A stretch of 64,000 bases of DNA from NCBI GenBank assembly GCA_003550325.1, contig QKWP01000099.1, forward strand, positions 371,530 through 435,529, in the 5' to 3' direction. Under the pieces are notes generated by a model. It saw nothing but the letters and a program-made list of their open reading frames with translations, was not told the origin of the DNA and did not search any database. Each line of letters opens with the position of its first letter. Position 1 is the first letter of the stretch. The translations under genes were made by a program, and so were the position numbers. Positions 60,562 to 64,000 of this stretch are shown here, piece by piece. This DNA is from Gigaspora rosea. Its lineage: Eukaryota > Glomeromycota > Glomeromycetes > Diversisporales > Gigasporaceae.

Positions 60562-60925
60562 CAGTAATTATAAATCAAACCAGTGGTGTTAAACACCAGT
60601 ATGCAGTGTAACATGAAGATCAATATCAAAAAAATAAACAAAAAAAAATAAACAAAAGTTAAAGTTAATAAATGTTAAGTAGAGCCATAGTTAGGGTTAG
60701 GATAAGGCATAGTATATAGTAAAATTTCGCAAGGGGGTTTTTTTTTTTAAAAAAAAAGGTGGTTTCATAGATAAAATTTTGAGTTAGAAGGTATTTTTTA
60801 ATAAAAAAGCAAAACAACAAAAATTTTATGTTACACCTGATCTTTACGTTACACTGCATTTAAAAAATTTGATTGGTGAAAATCATTGTGGTGTTGAGCA
60901 CCAGTGGTGTGATTTAGTAAAACTG
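60562..60925. mobile_element. hAT-type MITE, hairpin variant 3 (364 bp)
   Basis: Starts CAGTAATTATAAATCA and ends TGATTTAGTAAAACTG. Exact 8-bp duplication AATTTTTA at 60554-60561 and 60926-60933. Subterminal hairpin CCAGTGGTGTTAAACACCAG. Same interior as 50426-50789. Confidence 0.85.
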
Positions 60926-60966
60926 AATTTTTATTATCTCATCACTTTCTAAGAATTGCTTTTTAA

Positions 60967-61341
60967 GGGTAGGGTGTACAAATTTCCAATTTCATATAAA
61001 ATCGATTGTATATCAACTTTGTGTAACCAATTTATATGATATCATATGATTTACATGTAAACATCATATGATCTGACCAATCAATTCTTTGTACAACCTA
61101 CAAAAATCATATAGCGTCCTACAAAAATATAATTATATATAAAGTTGATTTTTTTTAAAGCAATGGATATTATGCAACTTCATTATTATAAACATACTAT
61201 TTAAAACTACCTATTATATAAATTTTATACAAATTGGTCAAGATATTAAAAAAAATTATCAGAAGCATTTTTTTATTTACTATATAAAAATCTAATATAC
61301 CACGTAGATCATATGAAAAATGATTTACGTTCACCCTACCC
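60967..61341. mobile_element. piggyBac-like MITE (375 bp)
   Basis: Starts GGGTAGGGTGTAC and ends with the inverse (GTTCACCCTACCC). TTAA flanks both ends (60963-60966, 61342-61345), and the kinase reading CTTTTTAA / CTCTACTTTC continues across. Imperfect TIRs run about 35 bp (to TTTCATAT). Confidence 0.85.
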
Positions 61342-61993
61342 TTAACTCTACTTTCAATTTCGATAAGATCTCCTAAGAATTTCTTTTCAATTTTATTTTC
61401 GCTTTCATTTACGCTAATATTCCACTTTTTATCTAGTTCAGCAATTATTTCTCTAATAATTCTTATTTCGATAATATTCAACTATTCACTATTATTAGCC
61501 CGTTTTTCTGGATCAGAATTCATGCATTGATTTGCCAGCTCAACATAGCAATCAGGAGTATCATGAGCAAGTTTTGGTCGTAATCCATTACAAACCATAA
61601 CTGCTAGGTCAATATCAAATTTATAATTATTAAAAGACATTTTTCCAGTTGTCATCTCGACCATAATAGCTCCAAATGAGTAAATATCTGATGTTTTTGT
61701 GTATGGGATTTTTTGAAAAAGTTCTGGATCGATATAAGGTAAAACTCTATGAATACGTTCCTCTTATTCTATTTCGTCGAGTGGTTTTAATAAATTTAGA
61801 TCAGTAATGTATGCTTCATAATTTTCTCTTAGCAAGATATTTCCAAGATGTAAATCTCGATGTAAATATCCTTTAGAATGAATATGACCAAGCTTAGACG
61901 TAATATAATAGAGTATTTTAATTTAATTTTTCATTCAAATTTAAAGATATCAGTAAGGTTTTTATTAATAATCCATACTTTATATAACTAAGT

Positions 61994-62185
61994 AGGACCC
62001 TGAGCAATCTATAAACAGCTAACTATTTTAAAAAATCTTAATATATTACTAAAAATAAAAAAGATCTACAGAAAAATAGTCAAAAATAAGCATTAATTTT
62101 ACTAAATATAGAAAAGATCTACAAAAAAATAGTCAAAAATAAGCAAAAGCAAATAGTGACCTATCTATGTATAGCTCGGGGTCCT
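61994..62185. mobile_element. AGGACCCC-family TIR element, 192 bp
   Basis: Starts AGGACCCTGAGC and ends GCTCGGGGTCCT. Flanks AACTAAGT (61986-61993) and AACCAAGT (62186-62193) match at 7 of 8. The interior has two AGAAAAGATCTACA-type units, as in the 46629 copy. Confidence 0.88.
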
Positions 62186-62291
62186 AACCAAGTACTAAAA
62201 TATAGTCATTTGTTTTTTCATTTCAAATATTGTTCTAGGCTATACAAGCGTTTAACTAAAAAAAAAATAAAATAAATTGATATGAAATATT

Positions 62292-63077
62292 AAGGGTGTG
62301 GCGACTTAGAGAAGTGGCCAGGTTGTCACCCCCAAGTAGCAGGTCGACAGTTCAAATCCCACTGACGACGATAATGAAAATTAGGCCTGTGTTACGATAA
62401 CTGTAGATTAGATTAGTTGGGTGAGAAACCTGTAACCTTGGTTCCACTATCTTGAATGGGAGCTCTCGGGCACAATGGTGTTATTGTTACACCAAAGAAT
62501 CCAAGGAACCAGAAAAACAGAAACCCGTTTGGGAAGTCCCGAATAAGGAGGTAGAGTAGGATCTTTGACGGTACTACCATAAATAAGGTCAGTGCAGGGA
62601 CCCGAACGAACCTTATAAGGGCACGGGATGTGCTTAGCGGTTTGGAGTGAAACCGGACTGCAAGTGTCGGTATAATGCAGATGCGTTGGTACTGAAATTC
62701 CAGGAATAACTATAAAATGGGACGTGGTTGTTCATGGTATATAAACCAGTTGTTGGACTGGTCTAGACAAACCTAGGTTTGTCCTGGGTGAGGCTAGTGT
62801 GGCTGGTCGCAATTGATTATCCTAGAGGTAATGGAGTGTGTCGGGCCTGTTAAGAAGTAGTAATGCGGCGTATATGGAGACCAGAGAGTTTAAATAGACA
62901 ACTTCTGTAGTTGGGTTGTAGGTATGGCAGCTAGTATAGAACCTTCGGGCGGACTATTTAAATTAGGCACCAAAAATGCACGTGTGGCTAGTTGTATCCT
63001 CATTTCTGTATACAATGTAATATGAAAACAATTAATAAAGGTCACGGCGAGGCAGCCAAAGTTTAAAAAAAAAAAAA
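62292..63077 (+). mobile_element. SINE-like retroposon with tRNA-like head (786 bp)
   Basis: Flanked by an exact 11-bp duplication TATGAAATATT (62281-62291, 63078-63088) and ending in a run of about 13 A. The start has a box-A-like TGGCGACTTAGAGAAGTGG and a box-B-like AGTTCAAATCC (near 62349) about 50 bp apart, as in pol III promoters. The body is GC-richer than the surroundings and has no long ORF. It sits inside the intron of kinase D. The length is long for a SINE, so part of the body may derive from a partner LINE. Confidence 0.7.
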
Positions 63078-64000
63078 TATGAAATATTCAAAATTAAAAA
63101 TAAATTTTTAATTGTTTAAAAAAATACCTCTTTTAAAAATGATTTACAATCTTAATTGCTACATTTTAATATAATCTATTTCAGTTCATATAATTTGTTT
63201 TAAAAACAGTAGAGAACACTCTTTTGCCTATCTCTTCAATATTTTTAAATTTATCATATGTATCCAATGAAAAAATTCTTTTTTTGTTCCACTAGTATAT
63301 TGTTGAGTAATGGCTGATTTTAAATACCATTCGAAAGCAATATCAATATTTTTTTCAACAATAATTCCTTGCAGTAAATTTCACCAACATTATACCTTCC
63401 ATTAGCATAACAAATTTCTGCTGATTTTTTATAATATTCAAATGCTTTCTTTTTGTCTTTTTCAACACCACGTCCATATTTGTAACAATATCCAACATTA
63501 TACATAGCTACAGGGTCCCCATCTCTGTAGCTTTTTGATAATATATGAATGTTTTATGTTAATCCTTTTCAACTCCAATTCCATGATAATAACAACTTCC
63601 AAAACTATTTGTTCCACTAGCATCCCCTATCTCTGCATATTTCTGATAATAATTGAATGCATTGTGTTTATTTTTTTCATCTCTATATCCCATTTAATTT
63701 TCCCCATCTCTGCTGATTTTTGATAATAAATGAATGCCTTATGTTTATTCTCTTTAACTACAATTCCATTATTTTAACATACACTGATGAAATATATTCC
63801 ATAAGATGCATTAATCTCTGCTAATTTTTAATAATAATTGAATGCTTTACTTTCATCCTTTGCAATCCATTTTCCATAACGATAATATTAACTGGATTTT
63901 GCTTCTTTTTTATTAGAAATTGTTCTAATTTATCAAGTATAGATTGATAATTAAAGGTTTTCGATAATTCTCAATATACAGATTACGCATTTCATTAACA

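Larger units (their letters stand above)
60425..64000 (-). pseudogene. Sel1-repeat/TKL kinase pseudogene D (partial, runs off the window)
   Basis: Recognisable pieces on the minus strand: C-terminal tail (60425-60560), kinase C-lobe (61482-61664, MVEMTTGKMSFNNYKFDIDL, DCYVELANQCMNSDPEKR), catalytic loop region (about 61780-61870), kinase N-lobe (63150-63290) and decayed Sel1 repeats (63320-64000, YGRGVEKDKKKAFEYYKKSA). Many substitutions and frameshifts make it the oldest copy. It is split by four mobile elements, at 60562, 60967, 61994 and 62292. The 5' end lies beyond 64000. Confidence 0.8.

Noticed and set aside
62298..62375. Genuine tRNA gene
   Set aside because: The box-like motifs are present, but the T-stem does not pair and no cloverleaf could be built. 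It is tRNA-like only, as in a SINE head.

Overview
The window is very AT-rich eukaryotic DNA. It holds short introns, Ty3/gypsy retrotransposons, and broken members of three gene families: Sel1-repeat/tyrosine-kinase-like (TKL) kinases, a BTB-BACK-TLDc protein and a lectin-like protein. Large families of Sel1-kinases and BTB-TLDc proteins in an AT-rich, transposon-filled genome are typical of arbuscular mycorrhizal fungi (Glomeromycotina, Rhizophagus-like). That assignment is inference from gene content. No intact host gene was found: every recognisable host coding region carries a frameshift, a stop or an insertion.

Layout. 1-1900: T-rich DNA, then a hAT-like element (346-1532) with an exact 8-bp target duplication, sitting in a scrap of SSU-rRNA-like sequence and carrying a leucine-rich-repeat gene scrap. 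2050-9607: a full-length, decayed Ty3/gypsy element (+). 9614-12720: a duplicated segment ending in a lectin-like pseudogene split by a 965-bp Tc1/mariner-type element with a foldback inside. 14971-16887: Sel1-kinase pseudogene A (-). 20375-30869: a second, different Ty3/gypsy element (-), itself hit by a 600-bp TIR element. 30944-32859: BTB-BACK-TLDc pseudogene (+) containing a 176-bp mariner MITE. 33705-35794: a nested, GGGTC-rich hAT-like element. 38817-40810: Sel1-kinase pseudogene B (-). 42395-45644: second copy of the lectin-like segment. 46600-50800: several small TIR elements with clean target duplications. 52742-54727: Sel1-kinase pseudogene C (-), with a probable solo LTR upstream. 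60425-64000: Sel1-kinase pseudogene D (-), interrupted by four unrelated mobile elements and running off the window.

The locus looks like a repeatedly duplicated segment (kinase plus several kb of flank; lectin-like gene plus flank) in which each copy later took different insertions. Comparing copies gives 'empty sites' that fix element boundaries directly. The most useful material is therefore a set of non-autonomous DNA transposon families defined by TIRs and exact target duplications, a long tRNA-headed SINE candidate, a recurrent stem-loop with compensatory changes, and an extra ORF downstream of integrase shared by the two Ty3/gypsy elements.
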